Assembly (NCBI GenBank): GCA_037576195.1
Contig: CM075101.1
Location: 35,402,001-35,466,000 of the forward strand
Length of the DNA stretch: 64,000 nt
Direction of reading: 5' to 3'
Source: Phytoseiulus persimilis
Lineage: Eukaryota > Arthropoda > Arachnida > Mesostigmata > Phytoseiidae
The notes below the pieces were generated by a model that worked only from the letters and a program-made list of their open reading frames with translations, did no database searches and was not told the DNA's origin. The translations under genes and the position numbers were made by a program. Positions 11,815 to 24,545 of the stretch are shown here, piece by piece. Position 1 is the stretch's first letter; every line of letters begins with the position of its first letter.

Positions 11815-14800
11815 ATGCCTCGTTCGTTTCTGGTGAAGAAGATGAAACTGCCCGACATGGGAGACAAACCGCGTTGGGCGATTGAGAACGGAGGGCCCGA
11901 ATCTCCGTCGGAAGGTGCCACGGCTCCTCAGCAGGCCCTATTCGGCAATGGATATTACTCGGAGTTGGAGAAGCTTGCAGGTGAGTGGTCGTGTGTGCCG
12001 CTGTTCTCCGACCGGAAACGTTGCTTTGGACCAGGTGTAAACACCGCGGGATCGAAGTCCAAACCAGTTCATCTGCGCCGCCTTCCCCGGTCGGCGGCAG
12101 CTCTGGCTTTTATGTCACCCAATGAGGAGTTCCTTTCCCGCATTCAAACAATCCCCATCATCAGAGCTGTAACGGACTTCCCTAAACCCGTGGTGAATGA
12201 CGAATACAATGGGTTGGATGGGTCAGTTAGAAACAACCGGGAGTCCGATCTCCGAACACCTGTTACCGAGCGATGAACTCGAGCACCTAGTGTCTCAAGA
12301 TATCTTTCATTGCCCTTATTCTTTTCCTTCTCAAAACAAGCTTACACCCAGCCGCCGTGATCGCCTATAAAAACTTAGTTTTCCTTGTTGAGGACGACAG
12401 GCAAGGGACCTCGGACCAGTCGTGGCATTCGCCCCGATCACACAGTAAAAAGTGGCTTCCGCTATGTCCCAGAGTTTTCGTATAAAACAATTTATAACCC
12501 CAGCGACAAAGGAACTCTCTCAGTTCGGTACTCCGCTGTTCAGAACCAGTCGCCACGGCGTGTCAGAGAGATCGGTTATCTCATCATCCGTGAATACTGT
12601 GACGTGTGAACCGACGCAGCCCCACGAAACCGATCCTTGAGCCTGATTCAACTTGGCAATCGAACAATCGGAATCTAGCTAATCCTCATCGAGAGCCGCT
12701 TCCGGTCGCCGCTCAGCTTAGACCTCAACCACACTCCCGGTCATCAATTGTGATATAACTGTTGCTGTCACGTTTGTTGTCGAATCGCTGTATTTATGGC
12801 AAGGGTACACAACTCCGGAATTCTATAGCTCCGCTCGAGAGGAGTCTGTCACCGTCATTGAGACCTGAGACCGTAGACTCTGAGGCTTCGACGGTCGATG
12901 TCACAGGAGCGATATGTCCACTCTTTTCCGAACCCACCGATGAGGTCGCGTTGCTCCAAGAATACACTTTCCGCGCTGACGGCCATTGAGGTACCTGTTG
13001 ACCTTTTGAAAAGACGGTTTGCCCTCGAAACGCTCGGAGGGCCTGACCGTTCGAGTACGGCTCCGTCCTGATCGAAACCTCCAAACCAAAGTGCATGGAT
13101 CAGATCAGGATGTTGGAGGAACATCGATGTGAAAAATCACAGGCACACGCTCTCGTTAGAAAGAGGGAAGTTATTTTTAGGTCGGGGAAATATTGAGTTC
13201 GCCTTCTCGAGGAAATTATTCAACAAAACGCGCTGATGGCGGAGCAGAGTGTGCGCTTCTGTGGCTGCTGCTTGTGCCTGGCCCGTTTCCCCATGTATTC
13301 ATACAATTGGCTGCACAGTCCCGCGGGCGCAAAGAAGAAGATCTGGCGTGAGTTCCCTGGTTGTAAGTTCCGCTAACTCAGGAGTTCGGACGATGCCCTC
13401 GGGCTTCGCTGAACAGAAAACTGGCAGGCCCATCAGCAGCGTTCCCGATGTCGCCAGCGTTGCCCTGCATCGCGGAGACGACCGCGATTCCTATTACCTA
13501 CGGCCACCGATACGAGACTGGCCAGATTTTGGCGCGCGCGCACCTCTGGCGCTCCTATTTCCTCTCACGTCGACTCCGGATACGGTAGGGATAGGGACAA
13601 CGGTGGCCAGAATGATTCCGATACAAAAGGCTCAGGCGCGCGGACGGATGTAGACGGTCGGAGCAGATATCCGATAAAGCAATGTTGGGGAAAGCTCGCC
13701 TGGAAGCGCGTCCCGCTGCCTGACGAAGCCAGAGGGCCAGCTGACGGCCCACTGGCTGGTCCGGGCCAAGCGTATTTAATATCGCTGGGTCGACTCCCTT
13801 AATGAATGACGATCCAACGCTCCGTGAAGACATTCGATGCATGTCAACCAACCACCGCGTGCCAGCCAAGCAGCTAGCCCTCCAGGGTAACAAGCTGCGA
13901 TCGATGTGCTATCACGAAGCCCAGTCGGCATCGAACAAGATTGCATCGAGTGCGAGCCCGTGGCTCACCAGAAAGCCAACAATGTTGTCCGCCGTCTCGA
14001 CATTTCGATATTGACGGGTGAATCAGCGAGTCTTCGCCCTGCAGACATTCCCTCGAATCTCGGGAGATCGACGAACGTTGAGGACCCGCGGGAAATCCTC
14101 ATTTGGGCCAGCCGAAGTTTGATACCCATCGTTTTCAAGGAGTTATGTTTGACTTCAAGAATGCAAAGCAGACAGCGCTGATGGTTCACCGCGATTTGGT
14201 CGCGATCGAACGTCCAAATATTTAGGGATCGTAGCGTTGTCCAACCCTGAAGCAGCCGACTCTCGGCACGAGGCTCCGACAGTGTTTTTGAAGAGCTCCC
14301 TCTAAATAAAAATATGCTAAAGAGATAACGAGAACACATGCCATCGAGAAATATCCGGATAGTCTACCACGAGCGGCTGCGTCTGGGCGCATTGCAAACA
14401 TCCAACGTTCCTCCACAGAGAAGAGACGTGGAGCATCGTACGAATATACGTGTCAGGCCCAGCTTGATATTACCTCAGTTGTAGCCGCGTTCCGTGGGTC
14501 GGCTGAGCGTGTCGATCTCCAACAGCCCACGCGAGCAGTTCCCGAGAACTCCGAACTCCCGGACCGCCCAGGAAACACAGTTTTCTTGGTGGAATTCCGA
14601 AATGCATGTTGTCGAGCTCTTCGAAAGTCTCGTAATTCGCTCCTCTGCGAACGAGTGCAGGCAGACGCGGTCCGATCGGGCGGTTGTTGTCGGTGGTCTC
14701 GGAAGTATCCGTGGCGCAGCGACATTAGTTTACAGTGAAAGCCTCTCCTCGTATATATCTCTTGATGGCAAACAGAGAATGCGACCACCATAGATATAGG

Positions 14801-17423
14801 AAGCTCAAGGAGTGTTCCTTCGGCGGACAGGTGGATGCGGTTCGAGATTCCCGCCGTGTGCTGTAGGTCGGAAAGAGAACGGAGGAGGAGGCGCGGGAGC
14901 ACCAGCGGCGACGGCGGCAGCAGCCTCCATGGTGGAAGCGGGCGGGGGGAGGGGGGGGGGGGGGAGGAAAAGGAAAATGCTGGTTTCAAAGAGCTACGGC
15001 CATAAGCCGCCCAATCCAACGAGGCGGCCAGCCAGCAAGCCATCGGTGGATGTTCTGCTTGCGGCCACGAGAGCCCATCGAACGGTAGCCGCAGCAAGCC
15101 AACCAACCAGGCCGTCTGACTGTCGGCCGGAGGAGTAAGCAGGGGCAGCCAAACACAAAAACGCAATCCTCCATGGAGCAATGGGAGTTCCTCCTCGACA
15201 ACTCGCCCGAGGGATTTCGTCTTCCGAACGAACCCAACGACCAGGCAACTGGCCCCAGTCACTCACCCGAACCGACGAAGAGGCTAACCGAGAAGACGTC
15301 TTCCATGCGAGAGTCACTGCCCTGACTGATGTGCGACGGAGCGCCTTTGGCTTTTTGACAGCGATTCGCGCAATTTTCTTGCTGTTCGCCTTCCCACGAA
15401 TCGTGGGCTACTGTCTCAAATCGAACCTGAAGTGGTCCGATTGCCCCATGCATGCCCTGCCCGCTGACATCGCAAGGCCGGGACCTCTCACTAGTCACCG
15501 GTGCCTATTGGTTTCCATGCGCTCCAGAGGATTCATCGTACAATCCTTCAGGTTGAAAGGGTGAGCGATGCGACCCGACCTGCATGAGAAGTCAGCGTCC
15601 TAGGTCCTCAGCGAGCAACTAGCAAACGAGAGACCTCAGAAGAAAAATGAGAACCAAACATTGAAACGAGAACGGGCCTCCGAGGGATAGCGAGAGTCAT
15701 CAGGGTCATTTGGTGAAAACCATCGTGAACTTCCGGTAGTTGGCGTCCTCCCTCGGACGCCGAGGTGGTGCAGCCGGAACTCGTTCCCGTCCGTCTTTTC
15801 CTTGTTTTTCGCGAAGCTTCGCCGCTTCTCTGGCGACATCGAATACTCGATGCACTAACAAAACGTTGAGGTTTCCAGGACTCCATAATTTCAAAATCCG
15901 GTCCGACTTGTTTCGGAAGATCGTCTGCTGTCCTCAGCGGGGGATCTCGGGGGGAAACCGGAATCTCCGCCATCGGCCGCATATTGAGACGAGGAGCCTT
16001 TTCAGCTCCTGTTTCATGCAGCCATCTCCGCCGCATGATCCACAGGATGGACGAAAACTCACGATTGCATTTTCCTTGCAGACTACGCATGCGCCTCCCC
16101 GCGGCTCTACGTCCCGCTCGATTATCAAGTCCGATCCGAATCTGTACGATCGCCGGATAAAACCTATCACGAGCTGCGTTCCCCATCAGAAGCAACGGAA
16201 TACGTTGCCCACCTTCACGAGGTCGAAAGAGAGTTCTTTGCCAAAGCACAAAAGACATCCCAGGTTCGCACACGTTCGACAGCTTCCTATGTTTTATTCA
16301 TTCCACCTTCCGTCCTTTGTCGAATGAGCGAGCGCAATGCAGGCTGCCGCGAAATAAATGCTTCCTTTCTTCAAACGCCGAGGGTGCTTCCGAGCAAGCC
16401 TACCGGTCGGTCGGATCGTGCCACCAGCGAACCGAGGAACGAGAGTCTCGACGATGAATGTAACCGGGATGCAAAATCGATTTCAGATTGAAGAGCCTGC
16501 TTTATTGGAGATTGAAGTTGTCAGCGAAGTGCAAGAAGTTAAATGCGAAGAAGAAGAGGAGGAAGAGCCCATGGTGGTGCAGACTCGCCCTCGGAGACGA
16601 AAGAGACCGTGTTCGTCAGCAGCCTCCACTTCAGGAGACAGCGAACGTTCTATCAGCCCGGTGCACGGTCTTGGAAAATACGTTTGCGTTGAGTGTGGGA
16701 AACACTACGCCACTTCGTCGAATCTTTCTAGACACAAACAGACGCATCGCAGTCCCGATTCGCAGCTGGCCAAAAAGTGCCCGACCTGTGAGAAGGTAAA
16801 CATAAACGGTCCTCACGTAAAAGACGGAGTTCTCGATTTATCCGCCTCGCTCGATACCGGCTATTGATCACAGAAAATATTCCATCTCCTCGTGCTCCAG
16901 GTGTACGTCTCTATGCCGGCATTAGCAATGCATCTTCTCACTCACAAATTGAGCCATAAATGTCCCACCTGCGGCAAGGCATTTTCGCGACCTTGGCTGC
17001 TCCAGGGACATATGCGCTCGCATACCGGCGAAAAACCATTCTCTTGCGCGCACTGCGGGAAAGCGTTCGCCGATCGCTCGAACCTGCGCGCACATATGCA
17101 GACGCATTCCGGTGCTAAACACTTCCAATGTCCCCGGTGAGTCGATAGATTGATACGCACGATAAGGAACCCTAACATCTCTTCCAATGCATGAAGCTTC
17201 GAACCAATCATTGAATCAGGTTGTCGGAATTCCAGCCCATCCGAATGAAAGCGACTCACTCCGGTGCCATTTCAGGTGCTCGAAAAGTTTCGCATTGAAA
17301 AGTTATTTGAACAAACACATGGAATCGGCATGCCATTCATCAAAAGATGAAGCTCAGTTATTAGAAGAGGGCGAGGTCATACCACCATCATCAACATCGA
17401 ACAGCAAGCACCATAAGTATTAA
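11815..17423 (+). CDS. scrt: Scratch-family C2H2 zinc-finger transcriptional repressor (SNAG domain, five fingers)
   Basis: Exon 1 (11815-11980) starts MPRSFLVKK, the SNAG repressor motif of Snail/Scratch proteins, and ends at a strong GTGAGT donor in phase 1. Exon 2 ends at 16795; its start is either 16494 (phase-compatible with exon 1) or the better-looking TTTCAG acceptor at 16487, which would need an undetected middle exon. It carries an acidic run ([10 protein letters not shown]), a basic RPRRRKRP stretch and finger 1, [20 protein letters not shown]. Exon 3 (16901-17136) completes finger 2 and holds fingers 3 and 4 ([28 protein letters not shown]). Exon 4 (17276-17423) completes finger 5 ([17 protein letters not shown]). 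Introns of 105 and 139 bp keep phase. The [14 protein letters not shown] and [12 protein letters not shown] signatures separate Scratch from Snail. The family comprises nuclear E-box-binding repressors of neural development. The minimal model is about 283 aa, short for the family because the linker is compact. Confidence 0.88.
14940..14972 (+). repeat. Poly-G-rich low-complexity tract
   Basis: A [25 protein letters not shown] tract lies inside the first scratch intron. It creates a spurious proline-rich open frame on the opposite strand. Shorter G runs occur at about 7981-7990 and 55252-55266. Confidence 0.8.
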
Positions 17424-17429
17424 ACGAAT

Positions 17430-20400
17430 CCCTTAAGGTTATTCATCAGCTCAGCAATTCAGAAATGTTGATGTCAGCTTGGAGCCTATCAACGGAAAGG
17501 AAAACCAACGAAAACGTCGTGCACTATAGACGGCGCCATTCCAACAACGACCAAATGAGTCTTCTATGAGACGTCAGCGAAGACAAATTATCATAAGGAC
17601 AATAATGATAGCAATGACGGCGTCGGCAATATTAGCAATATAGGGGGAAACGAAGTCAGAAAGACGTCAGTAGAATTAGGGAGAATTTTTCAAAATAAGA
17701 ACGAGGATGGAAACTGAAAAATTGTCCACGTTCAGACTACGCGTAGAATCGATGGTCGGAATTCCTGAAATCAAGGGGCGATAGAACGCTTCATTCTTCT
17801 CTGAAACTATATTGCGGCATACTAATACTTCCTGATATACATATATAGAGTCATATACATTATATGAATATGGAGGTGTTTACGTTTCCACCGACTGATT
17901 GTGCTATAGGCTTAGGCTATGCTGCGAGAAACCCTTACAACGACGTCTACAACGAGATTCTACTCTGTGTATTTGGATGATTCGGATGGCGACACGGTGC
18001 CCGACGAGGATAATAATCGCGGATCAGAGAAACTTCTAAGAAACGTTTTCACCCACTGCAGAGCCGCCGCAGGACCTGCCGGGTGCTCGAGATTGGCGTT
18101 CGAACGCGTGGTTCCGCGAGAGGGCGGAGGGCTAGCGAATTGACTGACGGACACAATTGACTACAGCATCGAACCCTAAAGGCCCAATAACTGTGTTCTG
18201 TTGTCTTCATTCCGTTGGAACAAAAGTCTGCGTTCGTTCATTTGTCCGGGAACCGCCCGATTCGCCAAACGCTGACCACGTTCCAGGAGGTGTGAAGGCG
18301 GGGCTGCGGCGGGTGGGGCCCACGGTCCTGCTGCATGATGGTCGAGCAGGCGTGCTTGCGTGCGAACTTGTATGAACGTGTGGGAGGTTTGTTTGGCTGC
18401 GCAGGCAGCCTTGTTTCCCTCTTTCCAAATACGTTCATTCATTCGTTCCTCTTGTCCCTAACAAGGCTAGCCGCAGGCTTTCGCAAGAGCACGTTTTTTA
18501 AACGATCGTCGAAGTCAAAACACCCATTTCTTATCGAACCGATCACGGGGCTTGAGGCTTTGGAGGAGGAAATCTACTGAACGAGAGAACGAACTCCTGG
18601 TTCCACCAAGTTTTCCGGCATCACGGATTTACCGACCAACAGAGCGATCAATGGCTGCGGTCATTTCAGACAGGCTCGGATCCAACATCGGGAGTTACCG
18701 GTCCCATCTACTTCTGCCGGAAACTCTACAGATCCACTGAGCAGATGAATCGCGGTCGAGGTATCGAATTCGGATTGCCATAGTAATAGGTGGAGTCGCT
18801 CCACGAATATATTTTTCCTAAAATCAGCAATGTTTATAGCCCCTCACACTGTAAACATCGAAACCAGGATACTGGAGTTTCAATTGGGTACGTCCAGCGA
18901 CGCTCTCGATGCTGTAGGCTATCGCCGCTGAAAGCAATGATGATATCGACAATAATCTCCCGAATACGATGTATAGGCCCTGCGTCGGACACCAGGACTT
19001 GAATACCCCTTCCGGTGCCCTACTCAAGCGAGTCCTCGGAGAGAAAAGCTGAGAGCAATAATATTGTGTCATATCCACTATGTTGAGAATGATGAAAGAA
19101 GATACTCGGTGGGCACCCACGGAAGTGGAGAGTCAAGGAGTGCGCTGAATGATTATGGGAAAACGTTTGCTTGACCGGAGGTACCAAGATCGAGGCTCTC
19201 AGCCCGATTTAGCCCCCGATTTTCCCGAGAGGGCTGTTTGATTCGTGATTCTCAGCTCAACTTTATCTGAAACAATGGTCAGAACGCTTCGAGGTGCCGC
19301 CTGTTGGGGCTGCCGCAGCGGATTCTCGCAATGACAAGGAGAGGAATCTACATTCTCCCGTCGCTGTCTTCGGTCCCGAGGTAGAGATCACTTGCGAGTT
19401 GGAGAGGATGAGAAAGTCTCACTAGCCTTAGGCACCTATGCAATCCTAGTTGAAAAGCTCCATTCGTTAACGGAGTCGATCGTCATCGGGGCTAGTGGAA
19501 CGACGACGCTGGTTCACTATATCCTGGAGGGATGCGGAATAGCTCAGCGTGATTTAGATCCAATTTGTAATGTAACGCCGTCACGAGTATAGCCAAATAA
19601 TGAGATGCACAGTGCGACGACTGAAGTACCAAGTAATACAACGTATACAATGAAGACGTCGACCCCGCAAAAATGTGGATCTTCCAGCAATCTCGAGGGT
19701 CATTCGAGTTCAGAAAGATGAACGAAGTTCCGTATCTTGCGACAGGACGCAATGATCCATTCGATTGATTCGGAGTCGAATTTTCGAAACACCTGAGCGG
19801 CTCCAGAGAGTATCAAGATCTGCCTTCTTCCATATATACCTCAGACTTGAAACTTCACTACCTCAATGACTGAGCATCGATTTCTCCTTGGCGTTTTTTG
19901 AAGGGTCGGCCATTTTTGACTCTGCATATACGTGGACAATATTTTGGTCCAAAGTATTATACATGATAATAATTAGGATGACAATTATGATATACATCAT
20001 GTGATAAACTTTCCTTTGTATAGCGGGCGACCCTCGCCTCGAATCGGAGAGATCGAGAAGATGCCATTGAAATCTAGCGTTAATCGAACGTATGCAAACT
20101 CTTCATAGTAATCAGGGATGAGCCGGCAACGGATCTGCCGGCGGATCCAATACGTCTAGCGGTCTTTTCGTACGAAGTTTTAGGCAAGAATTCAGAGGAT
20201 CAGATAGGTTGTTGACCTGGGTGACTCGTGAAGAGAGGCGAATAATCAATACAGTGGGCTGTCGGTAAGGTAAACGATGTGAAAGCAAACGAACACCCCG
20301 CGGTCTATTGCTATCAATTTCAACCTTTTCCCTTGTATGCCGGCGTTGGGGGCGGCTTGACTACTATGAGCTAGACTACAATTTTCTAATTTGCTTGCCG

Positions 20401-22730
20401 GAAACGCGCTTCACTCGTCTACGCATCGAAAACAGCTCTAATTTTTACGAGGGATAATCAATCAATCAGTCAATCAATCAACGAAGCGCTATTCGGTGCT
20501 CCACTGGACCACGAGTGCGCGTTGTACACTTCTTAGCCGATGAGCGGATCACCTCACAAAGGAGCTATTCATGTAATCCGGCGATGAGCGGATCGCTCAG
20601 CTCATTCGCTCACGGAGCTGGGTCCTCGGCAAAATCGCTTTTAATTCCGATTCGGAGGATCGATCGGCCAGGCTATGGAATGTTGAGCTATGGTCAGGAT
20701 TCTCGGATAAGACAGTTCGGACGCGGCGAATGAATGCTTAATGGGATGCAATCGGCGTGCAGAACTTATAAAAGCCTCTAACTACCTCTGGTCTGAATTC
20801 GGAATGCAGGGCGTCGATCAATCTTATGAGCGGCGTAAGCCTGCAAGTGTAGATTGTTTACGAGGCCTGCAATGCGGTGAACGCATGAAGCAATAATGAA
20901 CATCGTGTATTCTCGTGACGCAATATTTCAGGAGCAATAAAAGTAGTTCTAGCTGAAAACACATCGTTCCCAGCTCTGTCCACCTTCTGGGAGTTGGCTT
21001 CAACACTGGACGAAGGAACCGAAGGCTGAGATCCATGCGAACGGTATTTGTAAGAGAAACGTTCACAGATCTGAAGTTGAGCCCTAAATATGCTGCGAAA
21101 CCGACGGAATGTGAAGTCGCGATTGCATATACTCATATAAATATCAGATAAACATGTATGTATGTGCCGAATGTTCTAGTCCATACTGTCAAAGTACTCG
21201 GATTCAGTGCCCGCGTTTATGTTTTATCACATCAGAAAAACGAATACAGCGAGGCTATAGTCGATAACTGGGGGGATTGATGTGCCCGAGTCCCAATGGT
21301 TCTGATAAGATGTCATCTCGAGAACCTCTTCAGCTCTGCTCAGAGTTCAGAAAGACTTTATCTGTTCTGACGCTATGGCATTCGACAAAGAGAGTCTATT
21401 GCAGATCGCCGCTCCTCCATGACATCTCATCAGTATGTCATAGATGGGTCAAGCATCAAAGACCATCTCAAAGCTGCAGCCAGGGATGGTTTATGTTATG
21501 ATCATTCAGTGTGGCTTTGAAGTTGGCACCATTTCGGGATTAATGAACGGGCAAGACCGCGCAGTTGAATCAAGTACAAAATGGCGTTGGACGCCGATAT
21601 GAAATTTGATGAAATCCACTCTGCTCTATCTACTCCTAGCGAGCTGTCAATCAGTCAACGATTATCTCTGATATCACGGTTCCGTGCGATCGACTCTACT
21701 CCACGGCTTCAAACAGCGATCTCCCAATCAACGGGTACAGGAATTCGCTGGCTTATGCTACTCCTGGAATGGAAACAAAACAGTTGAAAGGCAACGAGCA
21801 GTCAGAAACTCGATGCTGCAAAAGATTCCGCAGAACTATCAGGGCTACCACAATGTTCGCCATGCTCGAAATTCGAACCTAGAAAGATTGGCTTAAAATG
21901 ATGTAGGTATGCGAATCTCCAAGAAAGGTCCAAACTTCCAAGCTAAGAACGCCATAACTGACTGTAACGCGCGCAGAAATCCTTGTGTTCTAGATACAGG
22001 TGGAATTCTTAGGGCAATTCGAATTCCACGGCAATAAACAGTGAACAATAGGCAACCGCCACCAGATCAAATCGGACTCGATTGGTACATTTAACGGAAC
22101 AATCAGACACCCCCAATTGTTATTCTTCGTCCTGTGGCGGTTGTCGACAGCGTGTCCGATAACCTGAGCGCATATACGGAGTGTAGATATTTTTCATGGA
22201 TCGCGATTAAAGTTGCCCGCAAACAGAGAACTTCGTTTTTCCTCGTGTCTGGTCTGCTGGCATGTTTGATGCATGGATTCGAGTGATCGAGAGTGATTTT
22301 TTCCGAGGTCTTCGAGGTTGAGCTGGATCGGCGCGCTAATGGGTGTAATATTGAGGGGGGATTGAAGACGAAGAAACTAATTTTGAAAATTGCGAACCCG
22401 TTGAGAATGGACACAAATTATCTGTTCTGGACCGACTTCCTGGAACAAGGACGTGAAAAATGCTCCCCTTGAAGAGCAACCAAACGAAAAAAAAAAACAC
22501 CTCTACCGGCTGAGATATGGCCAAAAGAAGGGCTACTGTGGCGTACGGTACAGGCTAGGCCTTCCAAAGATCCGCAAATTTTGAGATCCGCGGATCTCTG
22601 CAGAACGGATACGCAAAGTTTCACGGTCGACACAAACTGTTTCCAGCTCATTACTACCAGATAGACTCGCTCTCCCGAAAAATCATATGCTCGTCAGACG
22701 AGACGCACCCTCAATTTTGAACCCGGTTGA
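17430..22730. other. No recognisable gene; simple repeats only
   Basis: Downstream of scratch the sequence is AT-richer with scattered TATA-type runs (17835-17870) and an imperfect AATC repeat (20457-20482). A coding-like open frame at 21581-21787 begins MALDADMKFDEIHSAL but matches nothing I know. I can support no gene here. Confidence 0.45.
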
Positions 22731-22737
22731 ACATTGC

Positions 22738-22842
22738 GATAAATGCGGTTATAATCGCGATTCGCTTGCGGTTATCGCGGTTAATAGCCGCAAATTATCA
22801 GCGGTTATGGCGGTCATAAACCGCGGTTAGATAATCGCTGCC
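22738..22842 (+). repeat. Cluster of GCGGTTAT / ATAACCGC motifs
   Basis: Within about 105 bp the octamer GCGGTTAT or close variants recurs in both orientations (TGCGGTTATAATCGCG, TTGCGGTTATCGCGGTTAAT, AGCGGTTATGGCGGT, AAACCGCGGTTAGAT). This makes several nested palindromes. It lies directly left of the large palindromic element and may be its flank or a separate low-complexity motif array. Confidence 0.6.
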
Positions 22843-22864
22843 AAAGCTGTCTAAAGCCAAAGGG

Positions 22865-24545
22865 CTTCAGACATTTTGACCTCGGAGACATCTTGGCTTT
22901 GGACATTTTGGCCTCGGAGACATCTTGGCTTTGGACATTTTGGCCTCGGAGACATCTTGGCTTTGGACATTTTGGCCTCGGAGACATCTTGGCTTTGGAC
23001 ATTTTGGCCTCGGAGACATCTTGGCTTTGGACATTTCGGCTTGGAGACATCTTGGCTTTGGACATTTTGGCCTCGGAGACATCTTGGCTTTGGACATTTT
23101 GGCCTCTGAGACATCCTGGCTTAGGACATCCTCATCTTCGGAGAGCGAGGTCGTATGGTACACCCGGATCTATGGTGCATCTCGTCCGCTATCTCAGAGC
23201 AGGAATGAATTCCGCACCACGGAGAACGGGAATCACTTGATATCGATTCCTGCGAGGATCTTCCCATGTTGCCAACCATGATTCTATCCTAAATTGATCG
23301 GAAAGAGGCCTCGTAGGTTCGATAGAATCATGCTCAACAAGATACTAGCAGATATTAATGTCAGATGATTACAAAGCTAGCGGTATGGATTCTGAAAACA
23401 GGCTCGATTCGCGAGGGCCTACCTCAAGATCGGTAAAGGTCATCAGAACAACGGATAAGCTACGCAAGCATTGGTCAAACCCTCAAGGTATCGGATACAA
23501 CTCGCCATCGAAATCGAGTCAAAAGTCCGAAGCCAAGCACTCCGAGGCCGAAATGTCCTACGCCAAGATTTCTCTGAGGCCAGAATGTCCTAAGCCAGGA
23601 TGTCTCCGAGGTCAAAATGTCCTGAGCCAAGATGTCTCCGAGGCCAAAATGTCTCAAGCCAAGATGTTTCCGAGGCCAAAATGTCTGAAGCCAAACTGTC
23701 TTCGGGGCCAAAGTGTCCGTGCCAAAACGTCCGAAGCCAAAATGTCCTAGACCGCAGAGCGAGCATCCCCTACTTGGCGGACTCACAGCGTGAGTTCCCC
23801 ACGCAAAAGCGGAAAAAAAAACTGAAAATTTTTTTTTTTGGCCTCGGAGACATCTTGGCTTTGGACATTTTGGCCTCGGAGACATCTTGGCTCAGGACAT
23901 TTGGGCCTCGGAGACATCCTGGCTTAGGACATTTTGGTCTCAGAGACATCTTGGCTCAGGACATTTCGGCCACGGAGTGTTTGGCTCCGGACGTTTTGGC
24001 TCGATTTCGATGGCAAGTTATATCCGAGACCTCGAGGGTTTGACCAATGCTTGCGTAGCTTATCCGTTGTTCTGATGACCTCTACCGATCTTGAGGCAGG
24101 TCCTCGCGAATCGAGTCTGTTTTCAGAATCCATACCGCTAGCTTTGTAACCCGAATATGGAGCACGGAAATCATCTGACATTAATATCTGCTAGTATCTT
24201 GTTGAGCATGATTCCATCGAACCTACGAGGCCTCTTTCTGATCAATTCAGGATAGAATAATGGTTGGCAACATGGGAATCGCAGGAATCGATATCAAGTG
24301 ATTCCCGCTCTCCGTGGTGCGTAATTCATTCCTGCTCTAAGATAGCGGACGAGATGCACCATAAATCCGGGTGTACCATACGCCCTCGCTCTCCGAAGAT
24401 GGGGATGTCCTAAGCCAGGATGTGTCCGAGGCCAAACTGTACAAAGCCAAGATGTCTCCGAGGCCAAAATGTCTAAAGCCAAAGTGTCCGTGCCAAAACG
24501 TCCGCGCTAAAACTTCCGAAGCCAAAATGTCTGAAGCCAAAATGA
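22865..24545. repeat. Large palindromic (foldback) element built from a 32-bp repeat
   Basis: The left arm has an array of about seven 32-bp units (22865-23130; unit core GACATCTTGGCTTTGGACAT), a unique block (23131-23525) and an inverted array of the same unit (23526-23752). After a short centre (23753-23835) the order is mirrored: forward array (23836-24000), the unique block reverse-complemented (24000-24400) and an inverted array (24400-24545). The two unique blocks match over nearly their whole length with scattered differences. Because 32 is not a multiple of 3 and the unit lacks stops, all six frames stay open across the first array; these frames are not genes. No transposase is visible. 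The architecture resembles Foldback-type elements. Confidence 0.85.

Noticed and set aside
14453..15262. 269-codon minus-strand open frame rich in proline and leucine
   Set aside because: Produced by the G-rich low-complexity tract at about 14940-14972 and biased flanks; no domain and it lies in the scratch intron.
22880..23110. Possible CRISPR-like array (32-bp units)
   Set aside because: Units are contiguous with no spacers and the genome is eukaryotic; it is a tandem repeat.
22814..23281. Overlapping repeat-protein open frames on both strands
   Set aside because: All six frames are open because of the 32-bp stop-free repeat; part of the foldback element.
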